A stretch of 64,000 bases of DNA from Incurvaria masculella (Eukaryota > Arthropoda > Insecta > Lepidoptera > Incurvariidae): assembly GCA_946894095.1 (NCBI GenBank), contig OX335647.2, positions 20,788,001 through 20,852,000 on the forward strand. The letters are read 5' to 3'. The notes beneath the pieces were generated by a model. It worked only from the letters and a program-made list of their open reading frames with translations, was not told the origin of the DNA and ran no database searches. Both the position numbers and the translations under genes were made by a program. The stretch's first letter is position 1, and each line of letters begins with the position of its first letter. Below are positions 32,631-44,700 of the stretch, one piece after another.

Positions 32631-35420
32631 ATGCAATGTCTGACCTTGCGCAGTGCGGTGGTGGGGACCGCAGGCAGTGTGGCATCGCAACTAGTAGCTG
32701 GCGAGCGCATAAATGTGGACACAGTTCTCTCATTTGGACTCTACGGGTGAGTGGGTTATGGGATTATATTATTGATGTCAAGTAAATGCGAGCTAAAGTC
32801 CAAGCTACTTAGTGATGTTATTATTTCAAATTCAGTGAATCAGTTTAAAAACAGACTCGACGAGTATATAAAACACAAACAATAAACTTCAAGTGTTGTG
32901 ACATAGATGCAACAGAGAAAGCTGCTAGTCTACAAAAAATCTAATAATAATAATAATAAAGTACTAGATTTACACATCATTAAGAGTCAGAACCTGGAAT
33001 TACTAAATAGACGTGCCTCTCTGTTTGGAAGGAACGCCGGACTTTATACATATACACATACATCATTCAGCTTCTCCTGGGTAGGCAGAGATTCTTTCGC
33101 TTCTACATACATATTTTCATGCATGCTCTACGATTACAGATTATAAATACCTGACCTTCACCAAGTATTACATCAATCTGATCGTGGTACGTTTTATAGA
33201 CCACCCGGCAAGACGATTCATGAGACAGCTTACATTCGTAACGAATTACACTAAGAAAGAGAAAAAAAAGGAGCATGAAAATGGTTTGCTATTTTAACCC
33301 ATGACCACCTTGGACCGTCCACACGCTTCTAAGCAACAAACCACTCAAGTCACAGCAGTCACATACCTACAACACTCGTTTCAGATTACTATTTGGGGGC
33401 TCGATCCCGCATTTCCTGTATCAGTTCCTGGAACTAGTGTTCCCGGGTGATGTGGTTGCGTTCCCGCTCGCCAAGCAGCTACTCTTCGAGAGGCTGGTAT
33501 TCGCGCCGCTGTACCAGGCCTTCTCGCTCTACACGCTCGCCCGCTTCGAGGGCAAGAACCACAGCGCCGCCTCCAAGCAGCTGGCCGCCATCTACTGGCC
33601 AGTGCTGGAGGCCAATTGGAAGTGGCTCACACTCTTCCAGGTCGTCAACCTCGCGTTTATACCTCCCGTGGTGAGTGTTGCAATGCTTTTCAATATAAAA
33701 TTGTTATTTTAAAGGTTTGGGCGAAGTAATATTAGATAAATGTATGTCAAAATAAAATTAAATTCATTATTCTTCAACACTATATTAGAAGGAGGCATTG
33801 ATTACAGGAGGAGGGACTGTAGGAGAATTCCAAATTATGGGTATACAGCAAGTGGCGAAATTGGTGTATATTCGTGAATTAGTTCTTTTTACTGGGCTCT
33901 TTCTTGAAATAATACGTTCTTGCTTCACGGTCGACTATACCTCAATTCATTTTGTTCAAATTGATTCATACTTTACAGATTGTTCTGAATCCCTTGAGTG
34001 CTTTTATGGCATACAAAGACAATGTTTGTGTTTGCGTATTTAATGCACAAGTATTGCTCAATAATGTTCACCGCCTGAACTTTCCTGTCCCATCTCTGCT
34101 TTTGATGACCAAAATACAATCAGCATTGTGAGCACCGAGATTGTTGCAAGTAATTTTATTTTGTGCAGTATTTTTTAAACTTGCTGAACGTGTTACAAGT
34201 TCGAATGAGACATCAGCTCGTGGTGTAGGGGCTACAGGACCTGCCTTCCATGCGAAAGGTTATGGGTTCAAATCATCGCCACGGTCATGCACCACTTTCT
34301 CTTTTTGAGTTAGATAAATGTATTAAGTTACGAATGCGAGCTGTTCCATTGTTCGGAATCCATGTAAAACTGGAAGTCCCCTTCCCCTACTAGGTGGTAG
34401 GGTTAACCCCGCATGGGTTGGTACCACCGTATTAGATGAAACTATGGTATAAGCAGCAATTAACATATCCAGTTAATTGTAGCCTTTTTTGTAAAGGGAA
34501 GGTTCGGGAATCTGGTGTATTTGGCTAATATCATAATGGTAGTTGTGTGGTATAAAAAAAAAAACAATAAAATTAATTGCAATTATTTCTCGGGTGGCGG
34601 GTCTAATTTTCATAATCAAGGAATGAACCGTTATTGGGCCGTATTACCTTCATATTTTAGTTGCACTAGTCTTCGAAACGTAACATTAAAACATAACGAA
34701 GTCGGTTAAAAATGGAAAGAAGGTGGTAGCAAACAGCAATAATCAGCAAAATGTTGTATTATGCTAGGTAATTAAAAAGATAATGCAAAGAATTTGCCAA
34801 ACGGGAAAAATGCCAGCGGTGTCACGAACCGAATGAGAACCGACGAATTGAGAACCTATGCCTTTTTTTGAAGTCAGTTAAAAATGCAGGATTCTGTGTA
34901 CCTACTGTCGATTTGCCAAGTTTAAGCATCTACTACAGATTGATTCAAGTTTGTCTAACAGTAGAAAGCAACTATGGCAATTTTAGGCAGGGTTACTTAT
35001 TGTAATTTGTTTTGCAATTTTGTCATATACAGCGGTTTCACCTTCGTTGGGAAAATTGAGTTTAGTAGCCAGTGTGAAAAGAGATCATATAATATGAGGG
35101 AACTGAATTGTTTATTAGCCGTTTTTGCTATGTTGACAAACAGGCCACTTTGCATAAAAGAAACAGACACTAACGAATTGCAATAACAACGAAAAGGGGT
35201 ATTTAAAAAAATTAAGATGGCTACGAACGACTGTGGCGCCATCTACATGGACGCACATACCCCTTTAACACTACTCTCCTCACACTTAACTTATATTTCT
35301 ATAATTTATCATATTATTTTTCAGCTACGAGTTCTGTTCGGAAATATCATCGGATTCTTCTGGGCCATGTTCCTGGCACGGAAACGAAGACAACAAAGCG
35401 AGAAGAAAGATTCTGTGTAA
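32631..35420 (+). CDS. Mpv17/PMP22-family membrane protein, 3 exons
   Basis: Exons 32631(or earlier)-32746, 33385-33670 and 35325-35420 join in phase (donors GTGAGT twice, acceptors TTTCAG). From the first in-frame ATG the product is 165 aa. Segments typical of the family, in order: 'GSVASQLVAGERINVDTVLS', FGLYG at the exon 1/2 junction, 'GGSIPHFLYQFLEL', 'LVFAPLYQAFSLYTLARFEG', 'YWPVLEANWKWLTLFQVVNL', 'FIPPVLRVLFGN' and 'IIGFFWAMFLARKRRQQ', then a short basic tail. Family members have about four membrane helices and sit in the mitochondrial inner or the peroxisomal membrane; Mpv17 forms a channel. The N-terminal helix is incomplete if ATG 32631 is the start; the frame is open back to 32505 without an ATG, so an upstream exon is likely. 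Which paralogue (MPV17, MPV17L2 or PXMP2-like) is not settled. Confidence 0.88.
34214..34566 (+). mobile_element. tRNA-headed SINE
   Basis: The head begins AGCTCGTGGTGTAGGGGCTA and later GGTTATGGGTTCAAATC, the positions and spacing of tRNA-type A and B boxes of a Pol III promoter. From about 34355 on it runs into the same body and tail as the 5S-headed SINEs (TTCGGAATCCATG, GTCCCCTTCC, ACTAGGTGGTAGGG, GGGTTGGTACCA, TTGGCTAATA), ending in an A-run. It lies in intron 2 of the Mpv17-like gene. Confidence 0.82.
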
Positions 35421-36351
35421 AATGTTTAATGAGCAGTGAGTTAATGAGCGATGAGTGCAATTTGAATGCTGACACAAATAAGTTAAGGCTGTTCCGACCC
35501 GTATAAGCTGTTTGTGCACATAACGCAAAACGTATTGCACTTGAATCCACGAATTTATTATAAATTTTAAACATAGCCATAGTATTTGCTGCGAAAAAAT
35601 GTTCAGAATTTCAGGTTTAATGGGTTAGTTGCAATTTTTAAAAAATATTTTTATTTAACAGTGCCATCTAACCGTGGAAAACTTCTAACCGCTAATTTCA
35701 ACAAAACCATTGTACCCAAATTAGCTTTCCGCCGCAACTACTATGACTACATTTAACATTTATAAATAAAACTTAAAAAAATAAAAATAAACTTTGAATG
35801 GGTCGAACACGCTTAAGTTAATTATTTGAAATTATTCAAAAGTCATTAATTTGTTGCCAGTGAAGTCCTTAGATTTTTGGTATCTCATTTTATTATGTAT
35901 TTAAATTAATTTTTGGGGCGCAGTGTATGTTATTGTTATTTTTGCATAAATGATGGTACACATTCCACATACCTATAAACATTTTATATTTTTATACCTT
36001 GTTATTGGTAAAAATGAGTTATATTTAGGATTAATTTTTAACAGTTGATTTATCTTTAATCAGATTTAATAATGGACAGTATCGAAACTGGAATAGGTAC
36101 ACTCTGAAATTCACAGGTCAGGTCTGAAATTTAAGTTAATTTCTATGAATGTGATTAAAATTTAAAAGGTAGAAATGTGTTAAATTCATACGAAAAAGCG
36201 AAATCACCATCCAATTTTACTTGTTGGTTTAGTCTCTACATTGCTTATGCATTGGCGCATGCATATCACTATTATCTGTACCTTTTATTCAAATGAATTA
36301 TGACTGAATTAAATTAAATATGTTTTTTTTTTCATGGTGGTAAAATGCCTC

Positions 36352-36485
36352 TAACTGTCGCATTCAGAGTGGGCTGGACTAACTTTAGTGTGCTGATTAT
36401 TGACGGACTAAACCGGTTTTTGTATGTTTAGTCTGGTACTAATCCCGTACTAAGTTTTGACAGGTTCACTCTGAATACGACTGTA
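36352..36485. repeat. Small palindromic element
   Basis: 134 bp with inverted ends: TAACTGTCGCATTCAGAGTG and the complement of CACTCTGAATACGACTGTA. Non-coding, MITE-like. Confidence 0.62.
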
Positions 36486-36652
36486 AGGGCCTTTTTAACC
36501 TACTACTGATTAGCTTATTCGCCACATATTAAGGGCCTTTCTTTGCAGCTTACAATCAATACCAGTACAAGATAATCAGCACTAGTAATAAAGACCCTTT
36601 AAGTGTCCATTAAAATAAATCAACACTTTGTGAAAACCAGGCTAAGATATCA
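36486..36652 (+). repeat. Dispersed repeat (second copy at 55.3 kb)
   Basis: Ordered blocks shared with 55299-55445: AAGGGCC, CTACT(A/G)CTGATTAGCT, CGCCACATA, CCTTTCTT, AATAAAG, and GTCAATTAAAATAAATCA-like sequence followed by TTTGGTGAAAAC. Class unknown; possibly a truncated non-coding element. Confidence 0.6.
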
Positions 36653-37950
36653 ATTTTATGCCAAACTTCAAACATCCTTGCTTTCAATGTACCCACTATA
36701 CTATTTCAAAAACAATCCAGTCCAATTTCAATTTTGTGAGGATATTGAATATCGATGATCTAGCATTGCAGCATTCATTCAGGAAAACAATCTAAAATTG
36801 ATAATCTTGATTCGATATATTTTTTTTATTTTGTATTTATTTGTTAACTATATTTCACATCACAGAATTTAATTGTTTCCGTTTTCACAACTCACAAGTC
36901 GTGCATTTTAAAAAAAATCGAATCTGTGTCATATTGATTGGCTCTACATATAAATAATTTTATTGTAGGTCTACTTACTAAGTGGAATAACAGAGATTTT
37001 TTAAGGTTTTAGGCACCTGGAATGATTTGATTGCATCTTGTGGCGAAGAATCAACTCTTTGATACATATGTACTTTTAGTATTAATTGTAACCACATATT
37101 TTAAATGTCAATTATAGCTGTTATTTACAAAAAATATATACTATGTTTCTTGGGCATTTTTATATATGGTGGGGTTTGTAAATAAAATGTTGTATTTTAG
37201 TACTTTTAGAGTTTTATTTTTGAAGTTTTTCTGAAAGCATTTTCAAAAGCTATGAAATTAAACCATTAGTCAGTCATCACCGGTTCAGTAAGATGCCATT
37301 CAATTCTTTTACTAACATGTATACTGTCTACACAGAAATAAAACAATCTCACAATTGAGACAATTTTTCCCACAGAGCTCTTCATATCATACCATCTTGT
37401 CGATGTTCCCATTAGGGGGTAGGCACGTTAAGTGCTGCACTGCCTGGCAAATATGCTTGTAAAATGGCAATAAAAGTTATGAACTTGATCTTGCTTATTT
37501 TAAAGAGTATTTCAAATTATTGCTTTCATCTTATTGAGGATATTACATACTGTTCTAGGATACATTAATTTAGCAAGTTACAATGCAATTCCACTGGTTC
37601 GTAAATCTCCGATCTGCAATTCAAACTGACATAAAATAATGACCGATTTAAACTTAGCGGACACCATACGATTATCGTTGGGAAACCTTAATTCTGGTGT
37701 AAATATGCCATTATCTTAGGTAGATACCACTGTTTGCAGTAATTTCGGTGCTAAATAACTATTATTTAGTCTATTTTGATTTATTATTTTTGGAAGTAAA
37801 TCCATTTAACAAAATAGCCTTGATCATATATTAAAATAAGTTAATACCTTTTGCTGAAAGGTTATGTTATTGCACTTACAAATGAATGCAGTTTAAAATA
37901 AATGCATTTAATTATTTTCACTATAATATGAGTAAACAAATTAAAAACAA

Positions 37951-37956
37951 GTTTAT
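37951..37956 (-). terminator. Candidate poly(A) signal of the SRRM2-like gene
   Basis: TTTATT on the plus strand is AATAAA on the minus strand, about 845 bp beyond the stop codon at 38800. If used, the convergent Mpv17-like and SRRM2-like transcripts would end about 0.75 kb apart. Position only; no downstream GU-rich element verified. Confidence 0.35.
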
Positions 37957-38799
37957 TGAAGTAATCTTTGGTGCAATTGGAAAATACAAACAAGTCTATA
38001 AATATGATTTCTTACAATCTAAAATAAATTAGTTTCATAAATAAATTAACAATAAATTAATGGCAAACACGAGATCAAAGAAGTGTATATCCTATGCAAT
38101 AAATATTAAATATAATTTCATGACTAGGATGGATCTAGAATGACTAGGGAGTAGCTAGTTGAGGTCTTGGATTCAAATTTAATATACATATGTATATATC
38201 TGAAGTACCTAAATAACTGCCATGAGTATTTGACTAGTAACTTGATATTAATCTAATAAAATTGGTTTTCAGACAAAATAAATAATATAAACAATATGCA
38301 ATTGTTGCAATCCTAGCAATAGCAGTACGATCGCTTTCATTATGAGTATTCTTAAATAGAGTATTTTGACTAGACATTTTTGGGAGGACTAGTTCCTTAT
38401 TTCATATTTGCCATAACCATCAAGAGCTCCAGCATCAAGGAAATGGACCGTTCGTGATTAACAAAGGCGGGATTCATATTTCCACAACGGATTTTGTGTA
38501 GGCAATTTTGGTTTTATTTGCAAATTGAAGCAAGGCAGTATTGCACCTGGATCATTCAAAAGGTTTTTAGAAGTTTATAACTTTGTACCTACATGTTATG
38601 GAGCACAGAAAAAGTGACAAACTAGCCGGATGCAAGCCCCTTGTTCACTTAAGTCTGACGGGCGCGATGTATTCACTAGCCACAATTTAAAGAGTTTCAA
38701 TAGCAAACATTCAGTGGAACTCCAACATCCATGGACAATTGAAAACAAATAAATTACAAAAATGTGGTTGCGTCAACTGGTGACGTCGGGCAGACGAGG

Positions 38800-41700
38800 C
38801 TAAGGGTTGACCGGTGCGTTCTGGACAGGTGATGGAGTCCAGCTTCGCGGCGACTGCTCGGCGCTGCTGTAGCCGCTGCGGCTCGACGCCGACGACGGCG
38901 TTTGGCGGCGGTACGGGATGGGCCGCTTGCGTGCGCTACACGTGTTAATGTTAGTCAAGGGGTTAGTCGTGCCGTTGTCAGTCGGGTTGCTTTGCTACAA
39001 AGGATGCAGTTAGGAAAGTAATATCAAAAGTTAGGTGACTTTAGGGAACTTACCTTGCAGCTCATTATTCAGGAAATTATGTCCAAGGTTTAATATTTAG
39101 GGCCGAGTGCACGAACGGACAAAAAATAAAAATCAACGTCAACGTCTGATTAAACACGTTACTTTGTGTGGACAGTTTGGAAGGAGCTCCACACGGTTCA
39201 CTAAAAGTTACATGTTTGAACATTGATCAACTCAGTCATCTCTTCGTGCAATCGGGGCTTAGTGATGGTACTTTTTTAGTGTATTATGTACCGTACTACT
39301 ATGTTGTGTGTGGTATCTATGGTTAGATTCAATGACTTTACCCTGGGCATCTACTCATGGATGCAAACACGAGAAGGTCTCTTGTTCGCTTCTGTCAAAC
39401 TGTATATAGAAAAAAAGGTAGGCATATTGTTTTCTACATAGAGTTTGACAGAACAGAACATGAGAACGTCTCGCTTTCACTTTCCTGAGTAGATATACCG
39501 CTTCGAGCACAGAAAAGAGTGTATAAGAAAAGATTTATATTTAGAAGAAATCACTTAGGCTGAGATAAATAGACGTAACTGAAACTAAGACTTTCTAACA
39601 TCACTGACATATTTTGTATGGATGAAATGTCACTTTTCACAATAGTAAGTATTACTTTCGGTTAGTGTTAGTTCTAGTTAGGACCATTTTATCTCTGCCT
39701 TTGTGCAGTATTTTTGTGCTATATTAATTCTTTGTTCTCCAACATTTTCTCTAATGTCAATGACGTTATAATTAATGTTTTTTTATTCTTATCAATGTAT
39801 GTATGGAGAGCATCACCCTCAACGCCACAGTAGGCATTGATATTTGCAAGGAAAACGTATGTGGGTCCAAGTCCAACGTGTGGCGTTTTGGGTGATGCCA
39901 TTGTACAGTAGGAGTCTGCTGAAAGAATACACTTTCCGTTCCACATAAAATGAATGATATGGTAAACCCATAACTTATAAAACCCCCACTCATTCTGTAT
40001 AAGTCCCCTTACACAATTAACATTAAAGACAACCTATTATATTGGCTAATTATTTATCTTTTTGAACTTGAACTGTACACTTTAGTGTGACCCCAACTGT
40101 ACATATTAAAATTAAATACTTAGCACTTTTCTCGTTTTATGTGAATATTTTATAATAGTTTCCCCATAGTTTTCTTTTTAATTGAAATGGACACTAATGC
40201 TTGTGGGTGTACAGTGCCACCAAAAAATATACCTGTATATAGGCCTACACATTCTCTTCTGTGCACTACACGTAGTATCGAGTTAGGTATGCAACACACC
40301 AATTTATTATATGCATACATCTATAGTGTCTCATGCGTATTGTATGCGCCACATAGTATGCATGTTGTGTGGTACTTCATCAACATTCATTGGGGAAATA
40401 TTTTGATGCAGCCACACAAAAATATATGGATTCTTAATTTAAACTGGAGAAATATATTCATATGCCAATATATGCAAACTGATTAAAGCACGTAAAGACA
40501 CAAGACATTCCATAAACATGCAAATCTAAGGTGTCACTCAAGCTACCACAAAAACACAAATAATAATTATCTTGCCTTAAAAAAACTGATCTGCCCAGAG
40601 AATTAACTTTTTCAATGTGGAATAAATTGTTTTATCCTTCTATTATTGCATAAAATGAAATGCATTTTTGGTAAAACAAAGAATTATTATTATTATTATA
40701 ATCGTGAATTCTATGAGCAAACAACGAAAATAAAATAAACAAATCATAGTGATACAATTTATTCGAACAAAAAAACGTTACACTCGCTCATGAAAAATAA
40801 TAGAAATTGTCCTTATGAGCTAAGTTACGTCGAAACACAAAACTATATACAGCGGGCGACTATGTACGATAGCGTCGATACTTTCTGTGCTTGCGCTTAT
40901 ATCTACGTCTTCTATACGACGTATCAACGACGGGCGCGCTACAAACAAACAGATTCAATTAGCGTCACATTCTCTCTGTGAGGCACATTATTTAATCATA
41001 TGGCAACCCGTGTTAAAATGAGAAATGACAGATGGATTAGTCGCAGTGTCAAAACGAAATGTATACAAAGAAAAGATCCCAAATTCATAGATTTAGAAGG
41101 ACACAGATAACATTGCACTGGGTAATCGTCTGTTTAGGTAGTTCTTTGACAAGAGTATTTTAAGAGTGTTGGTAAATGGTCCAAATTCAGTGAAAACAGT
41201 GCAGCCGCTTCGTACAACTTTATTCACACACCACACGGCTCGAGCTAGTTCGAGCTACTACTGGAGTCTCCACTCGTGCTATACTTTCTCGACTTTTTTC
41301 TATAAAAGAAAGAAAAAACACACATACATAACGATAATACAACCAAAAAAGTGCACAATACTAGAGGAAGGTGATTTAAGGACCAGAAGTAGCCGTGAAA
41401 CTATTTTACATGGAAAGCATTTCGTTCAAAATTTTCCAATATTTTTAATATCTCGTAAAAGCTAAATCCAATCATTCCGGATTTTGCTGAAAAAATTGCA
41501 TCAACACTAGTTGTAATTCACGTGATTGAGCGCATTAGTGGTACACACTAACGAATGAATGATAAAATATGACAAATCCGAGTGCAGTGTACTGTCTATG
41601 GATGATGAATAAACAATAAACAATAAACAACAACAATATGCAAAAATTAGTTTCATACACATTTGAAATTGGTTTATAATCTAGAAAAATCAAAAATACA

Positions 41701-44700
41701 AAAACACGTCGGATTTTTGTCTTTAAAAAATTTAAGCCTGCTCCTGGCCCAAAGTTTGTCGTGAACAGGATTGAAACAAAAAATTTGAAAAAAATGTGCA
41801 GTTCCCGCAAAAATATGAGCAGACAACTCCACACATATTCTCACATGTTCGTTTAATTGAATCGATAATGCTTTCAACATTGTTTTCATGGAATTGTCTG
41901 CATAGGAAAGGGTATCATTAAAGTAAAATGGGGAAAATAATTAAACATAATAATATACAGAAGCAATAACAACTGCAAATAAGGGTGGAATTCACACAGA
42001 GCTACCAAAATAAAAATTCTGGTGAGTTACAAAAGCGTCAATCCTAAGACAAATCAGTAAAAGAAAACTCAAGGAGACTTGCTGATCATTCCCCAACCAA
42101 CCGTGCGGTGGACGTCAACCCATCACGTAATTATTTTGTCTGCAGTGACCAAATAGTAAGGATGTGTTTCCACTAAAGTGAAGTTTATTTTTACTGTATA
42201 GGTACACTAGTAGCTAGAAGCTGATGTGTGTATTTTAAAGGTCAGTCTTATTGGTTGAGTGCACATTCTTAATTGATGTATTTTAAAATGTTAAGCATAG
42301 AAACAAGCAATTTAGATCTCAAGACCAGCTTTATTGGAAACATTCCACAACTTGTTCAAGACCTATCCGCAATTAAATTCTTAAGTGCGCAACACTCCGT
42401 TAATCAACTATTAAGATGATAATGAAGTGATCAAGTTCCTTACAGTGCGGGCCGTTTCCTCAGTCAAATGAAGTTTTTTTTCTGGAATTTTGTACATAAA
42501 AATAAATCAACTGAGAGATACATCCATATGTCTTTGTTTTTTGATAACTTAACTTGTATCCATTACATATACGTGTTCAAGGCGGATAGCGATTAACCCC
42601 CCCCCCCTCCCCCCCCCGTACCGCCTCTAGCTACAGCTACTAGTACAGCTACATCTTAAAGTAAGCAGAACTGAATTCTATTTACAGATTTATTATTAGT
42701 ATAGATATAGATACAAAAATAATACACACATAGCTCTCAGTTGATTAAGGCGCTAGGACTAGCCAACTACTCGCGCCATACAAATGCACTTTTTAACAAA
42801 TGTAATAATATGTAGTGAAACGCTTCAGCAAATCCAAATAGAACTCCAGACTGATAATGGATTGTTAATATTTTTTTATTCCATCATTTATTTAAATAAT
42901 AATAAAAATAAAAAAGTTGATTTTTCTCATTAGAAATCTGAAAGTAATTCGATTTCTAGATATAAGCAAAAACAGCACATATGCATAAACAAAAAATTCC
43001 ATTTGCTTTTAGATTTCTACATTTAGTCAAAAAAGTTCGGAAATGGACACCGTTTCCGCAATGTATTTTGTATAGAAAAAGGAAACATACATTAACGAAA
43101 ATAATTCGATTCCTAGACAAGGAATCATATATTGTAAGGATGACACTTATAATCGTCAGACTTAGTTAGTTAACTTGGGGTGCCTCGTCTAACTTTGCGA
43201 TTTGGCTAGTACCAGGCCCTTAAATGTGCAAAATTTCAGAAAATTATTTCTTAATTTTACTGAGGAAACAGTCACACACCATTGTATCGAGCTTGATCAA
43301 CCATTATTCATCCTCTTTAACACGTGAAATTATTTTCACACAAAGTAATGTGTTTTTTTGTGTTTCTCCTTGCCTCTTTCTAAAATCAGGCCTCAGAAAT
43401 GTAATGTGCGTCACATCGCTACGCATACTGCTTGCACATACACAGTACGAGTGCGAATTAAGTTGCGGATGGATCCCGACAGTCACTGAAGACATAAATG
43501 ATAGTAAGGAAAGATTGCTTACGTCATACAAGTGTTGAATAGAGATAATAAAAGTCCACAGATGGCGTTGCAATTCACATTTCAGATACATTAAATACAA
43601 ACCAATCAATATTTATGATATTTTTTATTTACAATTACATTACTTAATTTATAGTTAGTAAATGTGACGTTTTCATCACGCCAACCTAGGCAAAACAAGG
43701 CGTCACAAATTCTGGCAGTGACGGAAGATGGCGCTGGTTAGAAATGTCGTATTACCAGCGAAACAAAGTAGTTTTGTATGTTGTATGACATGAGCAGTCT
43801 ATTCCTATTGTCTATGCCGAAGACGTGCCCGTCAGCAAGTCCCCCGCGCCGCACTCCGCACACGCGGGCGGTGTCTACCTGGTGATGCGGCGCCTATCGA
43901 GGAAGCTGGGCGAGCCCGCGCGGCGCGGTATCGACGGCGAGCGCGAGCGGGAGCGCGACGCGCTCCGCGATCTGCGATAGTCCGCATAGATACCAGTGAT
44001 CGTCCTTGTCCGGCGGGTCATTCATTTTGGATTCAGTGTTTTTCCAACGTTTCGGAAAAGAGAGAACAGAAAGAGCCGTGTCAGTATTGTTGTGACTTTG
44101 ACATGCGTTGTAAAATTAAACGTTGAATCGGAAAAGCGAGAGATATCTGTAGTGTTTTGAAAATTATTAAGGTGGCCCATCCCGCTCATCTCCCCATACA
44201 AAACGGGAAAGAAGATCACGCCCATATTTCTTGTCAGAGATCCAAAATTTTGCTCAAAATAGCTTTATTTCATCGAACTAGATGTCTGATGACCATTGGC
44301 ATTGTAAAATTGGGTTTGGTTTCTAAGTTATAAGGTCCGAAAGTTCGCATTTTTCGCGCGTTTTATACAATAACATTGGAGGTGGATAACGCAATGATAA
44401 AGTAAGAGCATCTTAAAAAGATTAGTCATCAGACATAGCTTATTTAATCAAGATTTATAATCTGTTTGGTTTTTGTTACATTTTTGACTACAGCGGTCGT
44501 GGTTTACTTTTAGCTTTAAGTCGTTTTGAAAGTAAAATTTTCGTAATTCTACCAAATCATACACTATGCACATTGTCTTTTTTGTAGACATGTTGCATCT
44601 TCCTCATCACGGAGCCTGTCTTATTATTTGAAACAGAGAAGGTCCTAGAACGCAACAGCACGGTTTTGTACCGTGCCCGCGAATGAGTTAGGCCCGCCGG

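Larger units (their letters stand above)
35421..37200 (+). other. Downstream region of the Mpv17-like gene
   Basis: AT-rich sequence after the stop codon with no further exon. A good AATAAA sits near 37180, before 'TGTTGTATTTTAGTACTT', and is the candidate poly(A) signal for a long 3' UTR. It contains a small palindromic element and a dispersed repeat listed separately. Confidence 0.4.

Noticed and set aside
34214..34300. tRNA gene
   Set aside because: A- and B-box-like motifs are present, but no cloverleaf pairing could be made and the sequence continues into the SINE body and tail.
42597..42617. Functional poly-C regulatory element
   Set aside because: A simple C-tract with one T, inside an intron and with no supporting context; length may also be unreliable in assembly.
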